57,436 nt of DNA from Defluviitaleaceae bacterium (GCA_009781725.1 WQVF01000016.1:1-57436), one strand, 5' to 3'; numbered from the stretch's first letter, positions 42,755 to 53,359 are shown. Notes: generated by a model from the letters alone, not told the origin. Program-made: numbers and translations.

Positions 42755-44101
42755 CTATTTCCCATCAATTAGTGCCGCGACTGTCTCGTATATAATCTCT
42801 AAGGCATCCCTCAAATGCTCCAATGATATCCTAGCGATGCTTAGCCTAACACTATTGTCATAGTTCTCTTTATAGAAAAACGCGTCCAGATTGGATGTTA
42901 TGAAAACTTGTTTCTTGGTTAGCTTTACGATAAGCTCATTAGCCTCTATTTGACGGGCAAGCTTTAATGTGAAGTAATATCCTGATTTCGCGCCTACTAA
43001 TGATATGTGCGCTGGGTTCCAGGATGACGTGATTTCTCTTATAAGTTCAAGTTTTGTGTTGATTGATTGAGTAATTTGAGCAAAATGCTTTTTATAGATA
43101 GAGGTTTTTAGATAGGCCTCATATGTTGCTTGGGATATTAGAGCAGGCATGAAGTATGAATAATAATACGCTTCCTTTGATATGGCTTCAAATGTGCTGA
43201 TAAAGTCCCCTGGAATAACTGCAAGCGCGACACGGAGCATTGGGATGGTTTTGCTCATGCTTCTTAAGTAAATACAGTTTTTTTGAAGTGAAAAGTAATA
43301 TATCGGTACATATTTAGGCACCTTGTGAGCTTCCCCAAAATAATCGTCTTCAACAATATATACATTATATTTATGGGCAAGTTCCATTATCTTTCTTCGC
43401 TGACGGTGAGTAAGACTTGTCCCCAAAGGATTGTGGTTTCTTGGAGTAGTGTAGAAAAATTTTATATCTTTGTTTTTGAAATAATCTTCTAGCTGCTTTA
43501 AATCAATGCCGTGCTCATCTCTTTTTATTGTTATAACTGTTACTCTTGCTTGCTTCAAGAAGTTTATGTAGTTCCTAAAGGTAGGCTCTTCAATTAGGAT
43601 GGTTTCTTTTCCGTTTGGAAATGGTGTTAGGGTTAGGTGTGTGAGTATTTGTGTGATGCCCTGGAATAGATGGATATTTTCGCTTTTTGCATAGATATCT
43701 TCCAGCGCAAGATAGTTGGGTAAAATCGCGTTTAAAGAAGGATACCCTCTTAGTGAAATATCTAAGGAATGGGCTGAATACATCTCTGCGGCTATATGCA
43801 GACAGTGATGAGCATCAAATATTGGGAGCGACCCAACCACCGGGTTGCCACTATCTAAATAATATCCTGTGCGGCTACCTTCTTCCCTGATTAAATTATC
43901 CGCTACATAGTATCCGCTTTGGGGCTTTGAATAGACAATATGTTGGGAGCAAAGCTGCTCTATGGCCTTTATCGCAGACCCTTTACTACAATTGTATTTT
44001 TTACTTAATGAAATAAGGGATGGCAGACGCTGCCCTTGCTTTATTTTTTTGTCAACAATATCTTGCTTGATGTCATTTGCGATTTGTTCATAAATACTCA
44101 T
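42755..44101 (-). CDS. MocR/GntR-type regulator with aminotransferase-like domain
   Basis: A 448-residue MocR-type protein: GntR winged helix at 1-70 (IYEQIANDIKQDIVDKKIKQG, then LPSLISLSKKYNCSKGSAIKAI) joined to a fold-type I aminotransferase domain. The cofactor residues look intact: YTTPRNHNPLG, Asp in YIVEDDYFGE and the PLP lysine in YLRSMSKTIPMLR. Such proteins usually control an adjacent divergent gene in response to a metabolite. I chose ATG 44101 (GGAGAG upstream); an in-frame start at 44299 would cover the whole intergenic region. It is divergent from the oligopeptide transporter. Confidence 0.88.
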   Translation of the reverse strand: MSIYEQIANDIKQDIVDKKIKQGQRLPSLISLSKKYNCSKGSAIKAIEQLCSQHIVYSKPQSGYYVADNLIREEGSRTGYYLDSGNPVVGSLPIFDAHHCLHIAAEMYSAHSLDISLRGYPSLNAILPNYLALEDIYAKSENIHLFQGITQILTHLTLTPFPNGKETILIEEPTFRNYINFLKQARVTVITIKRDEHGIDLKQLEDYFKNKDIKFFYTTPRNHNPLGTSLTHRQRRKIMELAHKYNVYIVEDDYFGEAHKVPKYVPIYYFSLQKNCIYLRSMSKTIPMLRVALAVIPGDFISTFEAISKEAYYYSYFMPALISQATYEAYLKTSIYKKHFAQITQSINTKLELIREITSSWNPAHISLVGAKSGYYFTLKLARQIEANELIVKLTKKQVFITSNLDAFFYKENYDNSVRLSIARISLEHLRDALEIIYETVAALIDGK

Positions 44102-44160
44102 AGCACTCTCCAAAAACGAATTAATTTTCGCTATCCTACAATAAAATACATAATTGTACC

Positions 44161-44220
44161 AGCACAAATGTATCTTGCCTTGATTTACCATAAATGTTAT
44201 TTGTGCTATGCTCACAAATG
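44161..44220. promoter_or_regulatory. Repeated CACAAAT sites between the MocR gene and the transporter
   Basis: AGCACAAAT (44161-44169), its inverted copy ATTTGTGCT (44199-44207) and a third copy CACAAATG (44213-44220). Direct and inverted repeats between a MocR gene and its divergent neighbour are the usual operator arrangement, so this is a candidate binding region. I found no certain promoter here. Confidence 0.5.
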
Positions 44221-44319
44221 AGAGCGCAGTATGCCATGTAAAATTGGTGGATTTACAGCCTATATAAGTAAGCGTGGGAGCTGCGCCATCAATAATCAAT
44301 AAAACTAGGAGGTATTACA

Positions 44320-46266
44320 ATGAAGAAAACTCGCATTATTGCGCTGATGGCTGCCATGATGATGGTTGCCGTACTAATTGTGGCATGTAGCCGAGATTCA
44401 GCAACAGAAGATGATGAGCCAACAAACGAACAGCAAGCTGAGAATGGCGAAGAAACCCAACAAGGTGAACAGCAGACAGAAGAAACCCAGCCGGGTGATG
44501 ACCAGGTTCTTGGTCGCGCCCCATTTGTTCCTCCCGCAACTATTTCCACAGAGCTTCCCCGTAACGAAACATTGTACTTTATGGGGTTTAACTGGGGGCC
44601 GCCCATTGGATGGAATCCTTTCTCCAATGATATGAACAATCCGCTAGTACATGAGGAAGTTGCCCGTGGCGCACGTCTAACAATGTTTGAAACCCCATTT
44701 ATGTTTAATGCCCTTAATGGTGATCTTATTCCACTTTTAGCCTATGGTCCGTATCGCTGGAATGATGATTTAACACAGCTTGAGTACACCATTAATCCCA
44801 ACGCTTTTTGGAGTGATGGCACAAAAATAACCGCTCATGACGCGGCTTTTACTTATGATGCGGGGCTTAGATATGGTGCTTCTGGTGGTGTTGCCTTTGG
44901 TTCATTCATTGACAGAGTAGTGGCTGTGGATAATGAAACTGTTCGTATTTATGCGACGCTAACCCCTGATGGAAGACCCGCAAATCCATTAATGATTACT
45001 ACATTCCTGGTTCAAAACTACATCATGCAAGAAGCATGGCTGAGAAATTTAATCGAGCGCAACAATGGGGATTTCTCTCTAATTTCACAGGACCCTGGAC
45101 TTGATGTGGTGTGGTCAGGGCCTTTTGGACCATATTTCTTTAATGATGAAATAGTAGTTCTTATCCGAGATGACGGTTATTGGGGACAGCACCCGTCTAT
45201 GTGGGGAACTCTTCCTGCCCCTAGATTTATAGCACATCCCATCTTTGAAGATAACGCGGCTGGAGATGCTGCCTTTGCCGCGGGGCTTGTAGATGTCAGC
45301 CAGAACTTTATAGCTAATGTACAAAATATGTGGTTGCAGCAAGGCCTTCCTATTTCTACATTTATGGATGAGCCTCCTTATGGCATGGCGTTAAGCCTTC
45401 CTACTGCCTTCTTTAACATGAATAGTACCAGCCCTGGAATTGACAATCCTGCGGTTCGCAGAGCTATTGCCATGGCTGTTGACTATGACCTTATTATTGC
45501 AAACGCCATGACAAACCAAAGCCCGTCTTTCCGCGATATTCCTCGTTCCCTTATGAACCCTACTCCCGGTGAGCAAGCTTTGTTTGATAGTGCACAGGTT
45601 GCTCATTTACAATGGCCTGGTAACGAAATCGAAGAAGCTAACCGTATCCTTGATGAAGCCGGTATTGAAAGAGATGCAGATGGTTGGCGTCATATTGATG
45701 GCGTAAGACTTTCGTATCTTGCCTCTGTGCCTTATGGCTGGAGTGACTGGGAAGCTGCAATGGAAATCGTTGCTGCCGCGGGCCAGCATATTGGCATAGA
45801 AATTACAACCAGGTTTGATGACTGGAGTGTATATAGCACAATCGTTACTTCCGCCGTTCATACGGAATATGACATCTTTATGATGTGGACAGATGACGCT
45901 TCCCCCGCACAGCCGTGGGGCCGTATCCGCAATCTTCTTAGCTCTGAGTTTGTGGGTGTTGAGGGTAACTGGTCCGGCAACTGGGGACATTTTAGTAATG
46001 CCCGTGTTGACGAGCTGATTGCCGCAATTCCACTGGAAACTAACCAGGCCATAATCGTTGATATGTACACCGAGCTTGTCTATATTTATCTTACAGAGGT
46101 TCCATCTTTCACACTTATGTACCGCCCTGCTCAGTTCCATACCATCAATGAATCTGTATGGACTGGTTTTACAGAATATGGCGACGGGCGCAATGTTCCT
46201 CCGTTAAACGCGGTAAATGGTTACGCAATTGCAGACCTGTTTAATATCAGATTAGTTAACCCATAA
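44320..46266 (+). CDS. Oligopeptide-type ABC transporter substrate-binding lipoprotein
   Basis: A 648-residue family 5 (OppA/DppA-type) extracellular binding protein. It has a signal peptide with lipobox LIVAC (Cys23), then an acidic Gln/Glu-rich linker (~25-65). The mature domain has family features such as LTQLEYTINPNAFWSDGTKITAHDA (in parts), NPAVRRAIAMAVDYD and ANRILDEAG. AGGAGG precedes the ATG. It heads a five-gene transporter operon. The ligand is unknown; peptides are most likely, and the neighbouring propeptides are a candidate source. Confidence 0.9.
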   Translation: MKKTRIIALMAAMMMVAVLIVACSRDSATEDDEPTNEQQAENGEETQQGEQQTEETQPGDDQVLGRAPFVPPATISTELPRNETLYFMGFNWGPPIGWNPFSNDMNNPLVHEEVARGARLTMFETPFMFNALNGDLIPLLAYGPYRWNDDLTQLEYTINPNAFWSDGTKITAHDAAFTYDAGLRYGASGGVAFGSFIDRVVAVDNETVRIYATLTPDGRPANPLMITTFLVQNYIMQEAWLRNLIERNNGDFSLISQDPGLDVVWSGPFGPYFFNDEIVVLIRDDGYWGQHPSMWGTLPAPRFIAHPIFEDNAAGDAAFAAGLVDVSQNFIANVQNMWLQQGLPISTFMDEPPYGMALSLPTAFFNMNSTSPGIDNPAVRRAIAMAVDYDLIIANAMTNQSPSFRDIPRSLMNPTPGEQALFDSAQVAHLQWPGNEIEEANRILDEAGIERDADGWRHIDGVRLSYLASVPYGWSDWEAAMEIVAAAGQHIGIEITTRFDDWSVYSTIVTSAVHTEYDIFMMWTDDASPAQPWGRIRNLLSSEFVGVEGNWSGNWGHFSNARVDELIAAIPLETNQAIIVDMYTELVYIYLTEVPSFTLMYRPAQFHTINESVWTGFTEYGDGRNVPPLNAVNGYAIADLFNIRLVNP

Positions 46267-46279
46267 ACCTGATTTTTCA

Positions 46280-46312
46280 AAAGGCGGCCGTCCCTTGTTG
46301 ACGGCCGCCTTT
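46280..46312 (+). terminator. Partial terminator after the binding-protein gene
   Basis: A 13-bp perfect stem, AAAGGCGGCCGTC (46280-46292) with GACGGCCGCCTTT (46300-46312), then CACTTTTG. The weak T run suggests partial termination, giving more binding protein than permease, a common pattern in ABC operons. Confidence 0.75.
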
Positions 46313-46342
46313 CACTTTTGAAGCACTAGGGGGCTACAGCTA

Positions 46343-47383
46343 ATGGACGAAAGCCGCTCTACTTATAAAAAAATAGTGCATAGCGGGTATTTTAAATACT
46401 ACAGAAAAAAAACCCTGTGGTTCCTTGCCACACTGGTAGCTGCTGTTATTCTTAACTTTGTATTACCTAGGCTAATGCCAGGTGACCCCCTTGCCGCCAT
46501 CATGGCAAGGCTGGCCCCAGGGATACAAGATACCGAGGCTTTGCGTAGGATTTATGAACATTACATGGTTCAATTTGGCCTGGACAGGCCGGTTATCCAG
46601 CAGTTTTTTATTTATGTAGGGAACCTTTTTAGAGGGGATTTAGGTTTGTCTTTCTCCCGCTTCCCTCGTCCGGTTTCTGAAATCATCATGAGTGCAATGC
46701 CATGGACCATTGGACTGCAACTTCCTGCCATTATTGTAGGGTGGTTTATTGGCAATATTCTTGGTGCAATTGCGGCATATTCACGCAATGGCTTTGACAG
46801 GGTTTTAATGCCAACCGCTCTTTTTGTTAGCGGTATACCTGCTTTTGGAATGGCCATCATTTTATTAACCGTCTTCGGGCTTAATCTTGGTTGGTTCCCT
46901 ATTGCAGGTGGGTATGGAATCCATCTCTTGCCACATTTGAGCTGGCAGTTTATAGGTTCTATTATCTATCACTACCATTTGCCATTTATGTCTATCGTGC
47001 TTATTGCTATCGGTGGGCAAGCCCTTGGTATGCGCTCTATGTCTATATATGAGCTTAACGCCGACTATGTAAGATATAGCCGCTTCATGGGTATCAAAGA
47101 CCGTACAATTGTAAGATATATATTTAGAAACGCAATGCTACCCCAGGTAACTGGGCTTGCCCTTTCTATTGGCACAATGATGGGAGGCGCATTGGTTGCG
47201 GAAATTATCTTTGGTTATCCGGGCCTTGGAACAACATTGCTTAGGGCCATTAGGGAGGGGGATTATCCCCTTATTTCTGGGATTACCCTTGTTATTACGA
47301 TAATGGTACTTATCGCTGTATTTTTGTTAGAGATAATCTATGGTCTAATAGATCCTCGCGTCAAAGCCGCGCAGTTCGAATAG
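46343..47383 (+). CDS. Oligopeptide ABC transporter permease, OppB type
   Basis: A 346-residue permease with about six membrane helices. Family features are the N-terminal helix ending [24 protein letters not shown]-like [11 protein letters not shown], and the ATPase-coupling loop [21 protein letters not shown] (split around residue 240), then [23 protein letters not shown] lies upstream of the ATG. It follows the attenuating hairpin and precedes the second permease by 9 bp. Confidence 0.92.
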   Translation: MDESRSTYKKIVHSGYFKYYRKKTLWFLATLVAAVILNFVLPRLMPGDPLAAIMARLAPGIQDTEALRRIYEHYMVQFGLDRPVIQQFFIYVGNLFRGDLGLSFSRFPRPVSEIIMSAMPWTIGLQLPAIIVGWFIGNILGAIAAYSRNGFDRVLMPTALFVSGIPAFGMAIILLTVFGLNLGWFPIAGGYGIHLLPHLSWQFIGSIIYHYHLPFMSIVLIAIGGQALGMRSMSIYELNADYVRYSRFMGIKDRTIVRYIFRNAMLPQVTGLALSIGTMMGGALVAEIIFGYPGLGTTLLRAIREGDYPLISGITLVITIMVLIAVFLLEIIYGLIDPRVKAAQFE

Positions 47384-47392
47384 GGGGCAAGC

Positions 47393-48649
47393 ATGAGAAA
47401 TCAATTTAGACAGTTGATACGTTCTGGCAAGTTTATGACCGGATTTATCATATTCAATGCCCTTGTACTGCTGACAATCTTTTACCCCATTTTCAATCCA
47501 GGAAATCCTTTGGCTATGATTGGATTTGATTCCTTTATTCCGCCCGGCACTTATTTTTCCCTATATGATAGCGTAAACCCCAATATACATGTCTACACAT
47601 TGCGCATTCCAGGGGCAGATGAAGCTAGGATTCAAAGCTTGCTCCCTATGGATGAGCGAGAGGCTATGGGGGAGTGGCTTATTAGAGAGGGAGTGCCTAA
47701 GGAGCAAATCAACATTGAAGATTTTACAGGTCTTTTAGAACTATGGTTTGCTCACTATAATCCTGATATCCGAATAGATGGTATGACTATCGCTGACCGA
47801 CGATTTTACCAGCGTCTTAATGCCAAAGTTGAAGGCATCTTTGATATTGTGGATATCCATCTTTATACCTATAACAATGAAACGGAAGAATACGAGTTTC
47901 AAGCTGCAATAAGCAGCGAGGACTATATACGTCTAAGGGATGTAGTTAATATAGTCCGCCTGCCCCTTGGAACCGATAATTTTGGCATGGATATGATGAG
48001 GAAGCTGGTATCGGCGATTGGAACATCACTTCTTATAGGGCTTATTGCAGGCTCAATAGCCACAGTAATCGGCCTTATCCTTGGCCTTGTAGCCGGATAT
48101 GTGGGGGGAATTATTGACGAGATTATCATGTTCTTTTCCAATCTTTTTACGGTAATCCCAGGTTTTGTTTTGCTTATACTTATTTCATACAGCATTGGGC
48201 AAGCAGGGCGAAGCGTTACAGTAATCGGCATTGTTATTGGGCTCACCGCATGGGTGTGGACAACCCGCAGTGTACGCTCTCAAGTTTTGTCTCTGCGCCA
48301 TCGTGACCATGTTAGCCTAAGTAAGCTAAGCGGGCATTCTATGCCTAGGATTATCATAAAAGATATTTTGCCATATATCGCTTCATATGTGGTTATGGCG
48401 TTTATTCTTCAGATTTCTACAGCAATTCTTGCCGAGGCAGGGCTTTCTATGTTGGGCCTTGGCCCAAGAACAACGGATGTAGCAACATTGGGCCTAATGA
48501 TGAACTGGGCAATGGTCTACTCTGCACACTTAACAGGAGCGTGGTGGGCTTACTACCCTGTACTTCTTGTAATAGCACTGATTTCTTTCTCGCTTAACTT
48601 AATGAACACAGGCCTGGACCAGGTTTTTAATCCCCAGCTAAGAAATTAG
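47393..48649 (+). CDS. Oligopeptide ABC transporter permease, OppC type, with enlarged N-terminal domain
   Basis: A 418-residue permease, about 110-130 residues longer than usual. After the first helix (~15-35) there is an extra, probably extracytoplasmic stretch (~50-185; [20 protein letters not shown] and following) before the family motif [11 protein letters not shown], which normally follows the first helix closely. The remaining helices and the loop [21 protein letters not shown] (in part) are normal. The additional domain may contact the binding protein or ligand. Confidence 0.9.
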   Translation: MRNQFRQLIRSGKFMTGFIIFNALVLLTIFYPIFNPGNPLAMIGFDSFIPPGTYFSLYDSVNPNIHVYTLRIPGADEARIQSLLPMDEREAMGEWLIREGVPKEQINIEDFTGLLELWFAHYNPDIRIDGMTIADRRFYQRLNAKVEGIFDIVDIHLYTYNNETEEYEFQAAISSEDYIRLRDVVNIVRLPLGTDNFGMDMMRKLVSAIGTSLLIGLIAGSIATVIGLILGLVAGYVGGIIDEIIMFFSNLFTVIPGFVLLILISYSIGQAGRSVTVIGIVIGLTAWVWTTRSVRSQVLSLRHRDHVSLSKLSGHSMPRIIIKDILPYIASYVVMAFILQISTAILAEAGLSMLGLGPRTTDVATLGLMMNWAMVYSAHLTGAWWAYYPVLLVIALISFSLNLMNTGLDQVFNPQLRN

Positions 48650-48666
48650 GGAGGCATGAACTTTAT

Positions 48667-49695
48667 ATGAATAAGACAATACTTGAGGTCAACGGCCTCT
48701 CCACCAAATACATTACGCGTTTTCGTGAAGATGTTTATGCGGTTAGAAATGTGTCCTTTAAAGTAGAGGAAGGTCACTCTTTAGGGATTGCCGGGGAATC
48801 GGGCTGCGGAAAATCAACTTTGGCGTTAAGCCTAATGGGGTACTATTTTGCACCTTTGCATTATATCAGTGGAGATATCATTATAAATGGGAAAAATATA
48901 TCTGGGCTAAAACCAGACCAGGTACGAAAAAATGTACTTGGAACCGAAATCGCATATATTCCCCAAGCCGCCATGAACGCCTTAAACCCCACCAGAAAGG
49001 TAATACGCTTTATTGAAGATGTTATGTATGCTCACGGAAGCAAGATGTCCAAAAAGGAAATCTATGACCTTGCAAGAGAGCGTTTCGAGATTCTCAATTT
49101 GCCTGCGGACACTTTGCATAAGTTTTCTGTAGAGCTTTCCGGCGGAATGAAGCAGAGGACTGTAATCGCAATTTCAACAATTTTGTCCCCTAAGGTGCTT
49201 ATCGCGGATGAACCCTCTTCGGCACTGGATGTCAGTAGTCAGAAGATGGTTATCAAGATGCTTCATGATTTAATGGACTTAGGATTTATTAAGGCTATGC
49301 TGTTTATCACCCACGAACTGCCGCTACTTTACAATGTAACCGATGATATTATGGTTATGTATGCTGGGCAGATTGTAGAAAAAGGCTCGAAAGATCAAAT
49401 GATTTTTGATCCAATACACCCATACTCAAAAGGATTGATGGGGTCAATCCTTGTACCCGAAGACGGAACCCGTAACATTAAGCTTACTGCCATTCCGGGT
49501 ACACCCCCCAATCTTAAAAATCCACCAACTGGGTGCAGCTTTGCCGAGCGATGTAAATACGCTACGTCCCGGTGCAAGGTTTATGATGTGGAATATACAG
49601 AGCTAGAGGGTGGCCGCGGAAGCCGCTGTCTAAAGCCAGAACATGAGCTTAGAGGCCTATATGATGATGGAAAGGTGGATTTTTCCAATGAGTAG
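48667..49695 (+). CDS. Oligopeptide ABC transporter ATPase, OppD type
   Basis: A 342-residue ATPase with Walker [15 protein letters not shown] (~39-52), signature ELSGGMKQR and Walker [14 protein letters not shown]. It has the C-terminal oligopeptide-type extension with a Cys cluster ([15 protein letters not shown]) that in relatives binds an iron-sulfur cluster. GGGAGGC precedes the ATG. It overlaps the next ATPase gene by 8 bp. Confidence 0.93.
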   Translation: MNKTILEVNGLSTKYITRFREDVYAVRNVSFKVEEGHSLGIAGESGCGKSTLALSLMGYYFAPLHYISGDIIINGKNISGLKPDQVRKNVLGTEIAYIPQAAMNALNPTRKVIRFIEDVMYAHGSKMSKKEIYDLARERFEILNLPADTLHKFSVELSGGMKQRTVIAISTILSPKVLIADEPSSALDVSSQKMVIKMLHDLMDLGFIKAMLFITHELPLLYNVTDDIMVMYAGQIVEKGSKDQMIFDPIHPYSKGLMGSILVPEDGTRNIKLTAIPGTPPNLKNPPTGCSFAERCKYATSRCKVYDVEYTELEGGRGSRCLKPEHELRGLYDDGKVDFSNE

Positions 49696-50509
49696 TAAAA
49701 AAGAGGTCTGCCTAAGTGGAACAGGAGTAACTAAGGTGTTTGGCTTTGGGAGTAAAAAAACCGTTGCCGTAAACAATATTGATTTCCAATTCCATTCAGG
49801 TGAGCTGGTTTCCATTGTGGGTGAATCGGGTAGCGGCAAGACTACCCTTATTAAAATGCTTCTTGGGCTTACTTCCGTCACCAATGGAGATATTTTCTTT
49901 ATGGGAGAAAAGCGGGATATCAGCTCTCATCGCAAGAAAAAGGAATATTGGAAAGGGATTCAGGCTATTTTCCAAGACCCATTTTCATCTTACAACATTT
50001 TTTCGAAGATTGATTCGGTATTACTTGACTGTATCCATATGAGGGGCGGAAGAAGGCTGCCCCGTGAAAAGAAACTGAAAATGATGCGTGAGGCCTGTAG
50101 CTTTGTTAATCTGAAATTTGATGAAATGACAAATAAATATCCCTTCGAACTGTCTGGCGGCCAGATGCAGCGATTAATGATAGCGCGGATATTCCTGCTT
50201 AAGCCAAAGATTCTACTTGCTGACGAGCCTACATCCATGATAGATGCATGTTCCCGTGCTACGATTCTTGATATGCTACTTAAGCTGCGGGATGAGATAA
50301 ATATGATGATTATATTTATCACCCACGATATGGGGCTTGCCTACTATGTTTCTGATACAGTATATATCATGGAAAAAGGCAAATTTGTGGAACATGGCAA
50401 CGCTGATGAGGTTGTTCTTGCGCCAAAGGCAGATTATACAAAAAAATTATTAAGTGATGTACCCAAGATTCATGAACCTTGGGATTTTAGAAAAAGTGGC
50501 AAAAGCTAG
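49688..50509 (+). CDS. Oligopeptide ABC transporter ATPase, OppF type
   Basis: A 273-residue ATPase with Walker [15 protein letters not shown], signature ELSGGQMQR and [13 protein letters not shown]. It pairs with the preceding OppD-type ATPase. I chose ATG 49688 ([19 protein letters not shown]) rather than an earlier codon at 49643, which would extend the overlap without adding family sequence. Confidence 0.93.
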   Translation: MSSKKEVCLSGTGVTKVFGFGSKKTVAVNNIDFQFHSGELVSIVGESGSGKTTLIKMLLGLTSVTNGDIFFMGEKRDISSHRKKKEYWKGIQAIFQDPFSSYNIFSKIDSVLLDCIHMRGGRRLPREKKLKMMREACSFVNLKFDEMTNKYPFELSGGQMQRLMIARIFLLKPKILLADEPTSMIDACSRATILDMLLKLRDEINMMIIFITHDMGLAYYVSDTVYIMEKGKFVEHGNADEVVLAPKADYTKKLLSDVPKIHEPWDFRKSGKS

Positions 50510-51848
50510 TGATTTAACAATAGGCAAGCCATTAGGCCTAATGGTAAGGTTTTCAATTCCCTTGTTGATTTCAAATGTATTGCAATTGATGTTTACAATA
50601 GTTGACAGTGCGATAATCGGCAGAATCCTGGGGGTTGAAGCGTTTGCGGCCATAGGCGTCACCGCGGCACCTCACTGGCTTATACTAAGCACAGTTTTAG
50701 GTGTATCACATGGTTTTGGCACGTTGATTGCACAGCGGTTTGGCGCAAAAGACATGGATAGGATGCGCCGGGGATTTATTACTGCAGCCTATTTATCAGC
50801 TATATTCAGTATTGCTATTGCAGTTTTTGGCGTAATATCCACCGGGCCGCTTATGCATATGCTCAATACCCCCGACGAGATAATTAATGGGTCTGTAATC
50901 TATTTACGCTGGATACTTGGAGCAATGCCACTTACTATGGCATATAATCTTTTTGCAATGACATTATATGCCCTTGGGGACAGTAAGTCGCCACTTAGGG
51001 GAATGGCGATTGCATTTGTTTTGAATATCATATTTGACCTTGTATTGGTGTTTCCATTTGGTATCGCGGGGGTTGCGCTTGCGTCAATACTCGCCCAGTT
51101 TGCGGCTTTTGTTTACTGCTTTATTGCACTGAGAAAAATCGGAGTTTTTGTAAATTGTAGTTACAAGTGGGATTTACCTTCCACTAAGCCACTACTCTGC
51201 CTGGCACTTCCTCTTGGTTTTCGTAATGCAGTGATTGAGGTAGGTGGGCTAGTGGTTCAGCGATATGTAAACGAATACGGAACAGAGTTTGTAGCAGGTA
51301 TCGCGGTTGCCAGAAGAATGTATGCCCTTATCATGATTGCAGGGGGTGCTATTGAGGCGTCGATATCTACTTTTGTTGCCCAAAACTTCGGCGCAAAGCA
51401 ACTTGACCGTGTAAAAAAAGGTGTGCGGGATGGTATGCGTCTTGCGCTGGCTGTGTCAATAGTGATAATGCTTTTCTCACTATTTTTTGGTCGCCCTATT
51501 ATGGGGCTATTGATTGAAGGGGACCCCAAGCAAGTGGGGGCAGTACTTGATTATGGTGGGCGGCAGCTTATGCTTATGGCTCTTGGTTTGCCGGTTCTTT
51601 ACATGTTGTTTCTATACCGTGCTGCGTTACAGGGTATAGGAAACACCTTTATCCCATTTCTTTCAGGAGTTGCGGAGCTTATCATGCGCCTATTTTCAGT
51701 ATTGTTCCTAACAAAGTTATGGGGCGAGTGGGGTGTATACTTATCAGAAACCTTGGGATGGCCGGCAGCGGTTCTGTTATTAGTAATTGCGTATTACATT
51801 GTGTATAAGCAAAAAAAGAAAGGAAGTATTTCATGGGTAAAGGGATAA
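50496..51848 (+). CDS. MATE family efflux transporter
   Basis: A polytopic membrane protein of about 450 residues with twelve predicted helices in two similar halves; MATE features include [19 protein letters not shown] at the start, [13 protein letters not shown] and [17 protein letters not shown]. It should export small molecules against a Na+ or H+ gradient; the substrate is unknown. The start is uncertain: GTG 50496 fits the family N-terminus, while ATGs at 50454 and 50472 overlap the ATPase gene further. It is tightly linked to the transporter operon. Confidence 0.88.
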   Translation: MAKASDLTIGKPLGLMVRFSIPLLISNVLQLMFTIVDSAIIGRILGVEAFAAIGVTAAPHWLILSTVLGVSHGFGTLIAQRFGAKDMDRMRRGFITAAYLSAIFSIAIAVFGVISTGPLMHMLNTPDEIINGSVIYLRWILGAMPLTMAYNLFAMTLYALGDSKSPLRGMAIAFVLNIIFDLVLVFPFGIAGVALASILAQFAAFVYCFIALRKIGVFVNCSYKWDLPSTKPLLCLALPLGFRNAVIEVGGLVVQRYVNEYGTEFVAGIAVARRMYALIMIAGGAIEASISTFVAQNFGAKQLDRVKKGVRDGMRLALAVSIVIMLFSLFFGRPIMGLLIEGDPKQVGAVLDYGGRQLMLMALGLPVLYMLFLYRAALQGIGNTFIPFLSGVAELIMRLFSVLFLTKLWGEWGVYLSETLGWPAAVLLLVIAYYIVYKQKKKGSISWVKG

Positions 51849-52039
51849 AAATTACCACATTCGGCGGCGGCGACATAAAACGGTTAGTCGTTTCAATGGC
51901 CGATGAATGGGTCAACGAAGGAAATATCCCCGCATGGATAAAAAACGGGTATAGGCTAGAAGACATAACAGCTAAGCTGCTTGCTGAATACGCAAATAAT
52001 GGTGACAAGCAAGCATTAGCGATATACAAAAAATTATGA
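51833..52039 (+). CDS. Small hypothetical protein
   Basis: A 68-residue protein with AAAGGAAG upstream of its ATG and a 16-bp overlap with the MATE gene, which suggests real, coupled translation. It is soluble, with an amphipathic helix-forming C-terminal half (EDITAKLLAEYANNGDKQAL). I do not recognise the family. Its stop codon lies in the left arm of an inverted repeat. Confidence 0.55.
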   Translation: MGKGIKITTFGGGDIKRLVVSMADEWVNEGNIPAWIKNGYRLEDITAKLLAEYANNGDKQALAIYKKL

Positions 52040-52087
52040 GGGGAATTAAATACTATACATATAAAAATTCCCCTCTGGGGAGGGGAA
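52038..52087 (+). other. Two mutually exclusive hairpins
   Basis: GAGGGGAATT (52038-52047) pairs perfectly with AATTCCCCTC (52066-52075). The latter can instead pair with GAGGGGAA (52080-52087) across a 4-nt loop. There is no T run, so an ordinary terminator is unlikely. Confidence 0.5.
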
Positions 52088-52206
52088 CGACGCCGTAGAT
52101 GGCGAGGAGTTGTCTCAGCTTGGCAATATTCTGCATTTTGGATTGTATGTTAGACTGAAGTATAGGACTGCGTCGTAGGGCTTTACCTCCTCTCCCTCAT
52201 GTTTTA

Positions 52207-52215
52207 TGCTATAAT
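52207..52215 (+). promoter_or_regulatory. Extended -10 promoter of pheST
   Basis: TGCTATAAT (52207-52215), an extended -10 with no good -35. The start would be near 52222 with a ~40-nt leader, too short for a T-box. Confidence 0.6.
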
Positions 52216-52262
52216 CATGACAAAATCTTAAAAAACTTGCAGCAGGTAAGAAAGGATATCCC

Positions 52263-53291
52263 ATGACCGAGAAAATTATTTCTTTACGCACAAAAATAGA
52301 AACTGACCTCAAGCAAGCTACAGACCTTGCAGACCTAGAAACCTTGCGGGTAAGCGTACTAGGCAAAAAAGGGGAAATCACTAACCTCCTCAAATCACTA
52401 AGCCAACTCCCCCCAGATGAACGCCGTCAGGCAGGACAAGCAGCCAATGAGCTCAGAGACTGGGCCACATTAGCTATCGCCGATGCCAAGGGTGAAATCA
52501 CCGCAAGGGAGCAGGCCAACTCCCTTGCCACTGAGTCCATAGATGTAACCCTACCAGGCCGCCGCCGTACAATCGGCCGTCATCATCCCATTAGTACAAC
52601 CCACACCCAGTTGGAGAATCTGTTTACCCGTCTGGGCTTTAGTATATTGGAAGGCCCCCATATAGAGACAGTGTACCACAACTTTGACGCCCTCAATTCT
52701 CCTCAAAATCACCCTTCACGGGACGAAACCGACACCTTCTATTTTTCCGATGAATTACTGCTCCGCTGCCATACATCCCCCATGCAAATTCGTGTTATGA
52801 AAACCCAAGCTCCCCCTATAAGAATCGTGGTACCAGGGATGACCTTCCGCCGTGATGAAATTGATGCCACCCATACCCCTGCCTTCCACCAGATGGAAGG
52901 GCTGGTTGTGGATAAGGGCATTCACTTTGGGAATCTCAAAGGGATGCTTGAGCTTATTGTAAAAGAGCTATTTGGTCCGGAAGCGCAAATTCGCTTGCGA
53001 CCCAGTCATTTCCCATTTACCGAGCCCAGTGCAGAGGTGGATATCACCTGTTATTCCTGTAAAGCCAAGACTATGGAAGGTTGCCGTGTCTGTAAAGGCA
53101 GCGGCTGGGTAGAGCTATGGGGCTGTGGAATGGTACATCCTCAAGTACTACAAAACTGCGGCATTGACCCCACTGTTTACAGCGGCTACGCCTTCGGTTT
53201 GGGAACAGACAGGCTTACTTCCGCCGTGTATGGCATTACTGACCCTAGGCTTTACTTTGAGAATGATATGCAGTTTCTATGTCAGTTTTGA
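52263..53291 (+). CDS. pheS: Phenylalanine-tRNA ligase alpha subunit
   Basis: A 342-residue catalytic subunit. N-terminal coiled coil (~1-90), then class II motifs: motif 2 FRRDEIDATHTPAFHQMEG (~199) and motif 3 FGLGTDRLTSAVYGI near the C-terminus. It also has a CYSCKAKTMEGCRVCKGSGW zinc-finger-like insertion, common in Clostridia. GAAAGGAT lies upstream of the ATG. A 23-bp repeat shared with the brxC 3' end supplies the last codons and stop. Confidence 0.96.
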   Translation: MTEKIISLRTKIETDLKQATDLADLETLRVSVLGKKGEITNLLKSLSQLPPDERRQAGQAANELRDWATLAIADAKGEITAREQANSLATESIDVTLPGRRRTIGRHHPISTTHTQLENLFTRLGFSILEGPHIETVYHNFDALNSPQNHPSRDETDTFYFSDELLLRCHTSPMQIRVMKTQAPPIRIVVPGMTFRRDEIDATHTPAFHQMEGLVVDKGIHFGNLKGMLELIVKELFGPEAQIRLRPSHFPFTEPSAEVDITCYSCKAKTMEGCRVCKGSGWVELWGCGMVHPQVLQNCGIDPTVYSGYAFGLGTDRLTSAVYGITDPRLYFENDMQFLCQF

Positions 53292-53306
53292 TGATACCGA
53301 CAAAGG
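53284..53306 (+). repeat. 23-bp repeat shared with the brxC 3' end
   Basis: Exact complement of 21349-21371; a degenerate second copy follows at 53308-53330. It lies at the pheS stop, inside the pheS-pheT gap. Confidence 0.7.
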
Positions 53307-53359
53307 CGGTTTTGATGATATTGATAAAGGCTTAATAACATAAGGAAGGTGCTCAACAA

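Noticed and set aside
52040..52262. T-box leader before pheS
   Set aside because: No T-box sequence or specifier stem was seen, and the likely promoter leaves only ~40 nt of leader.
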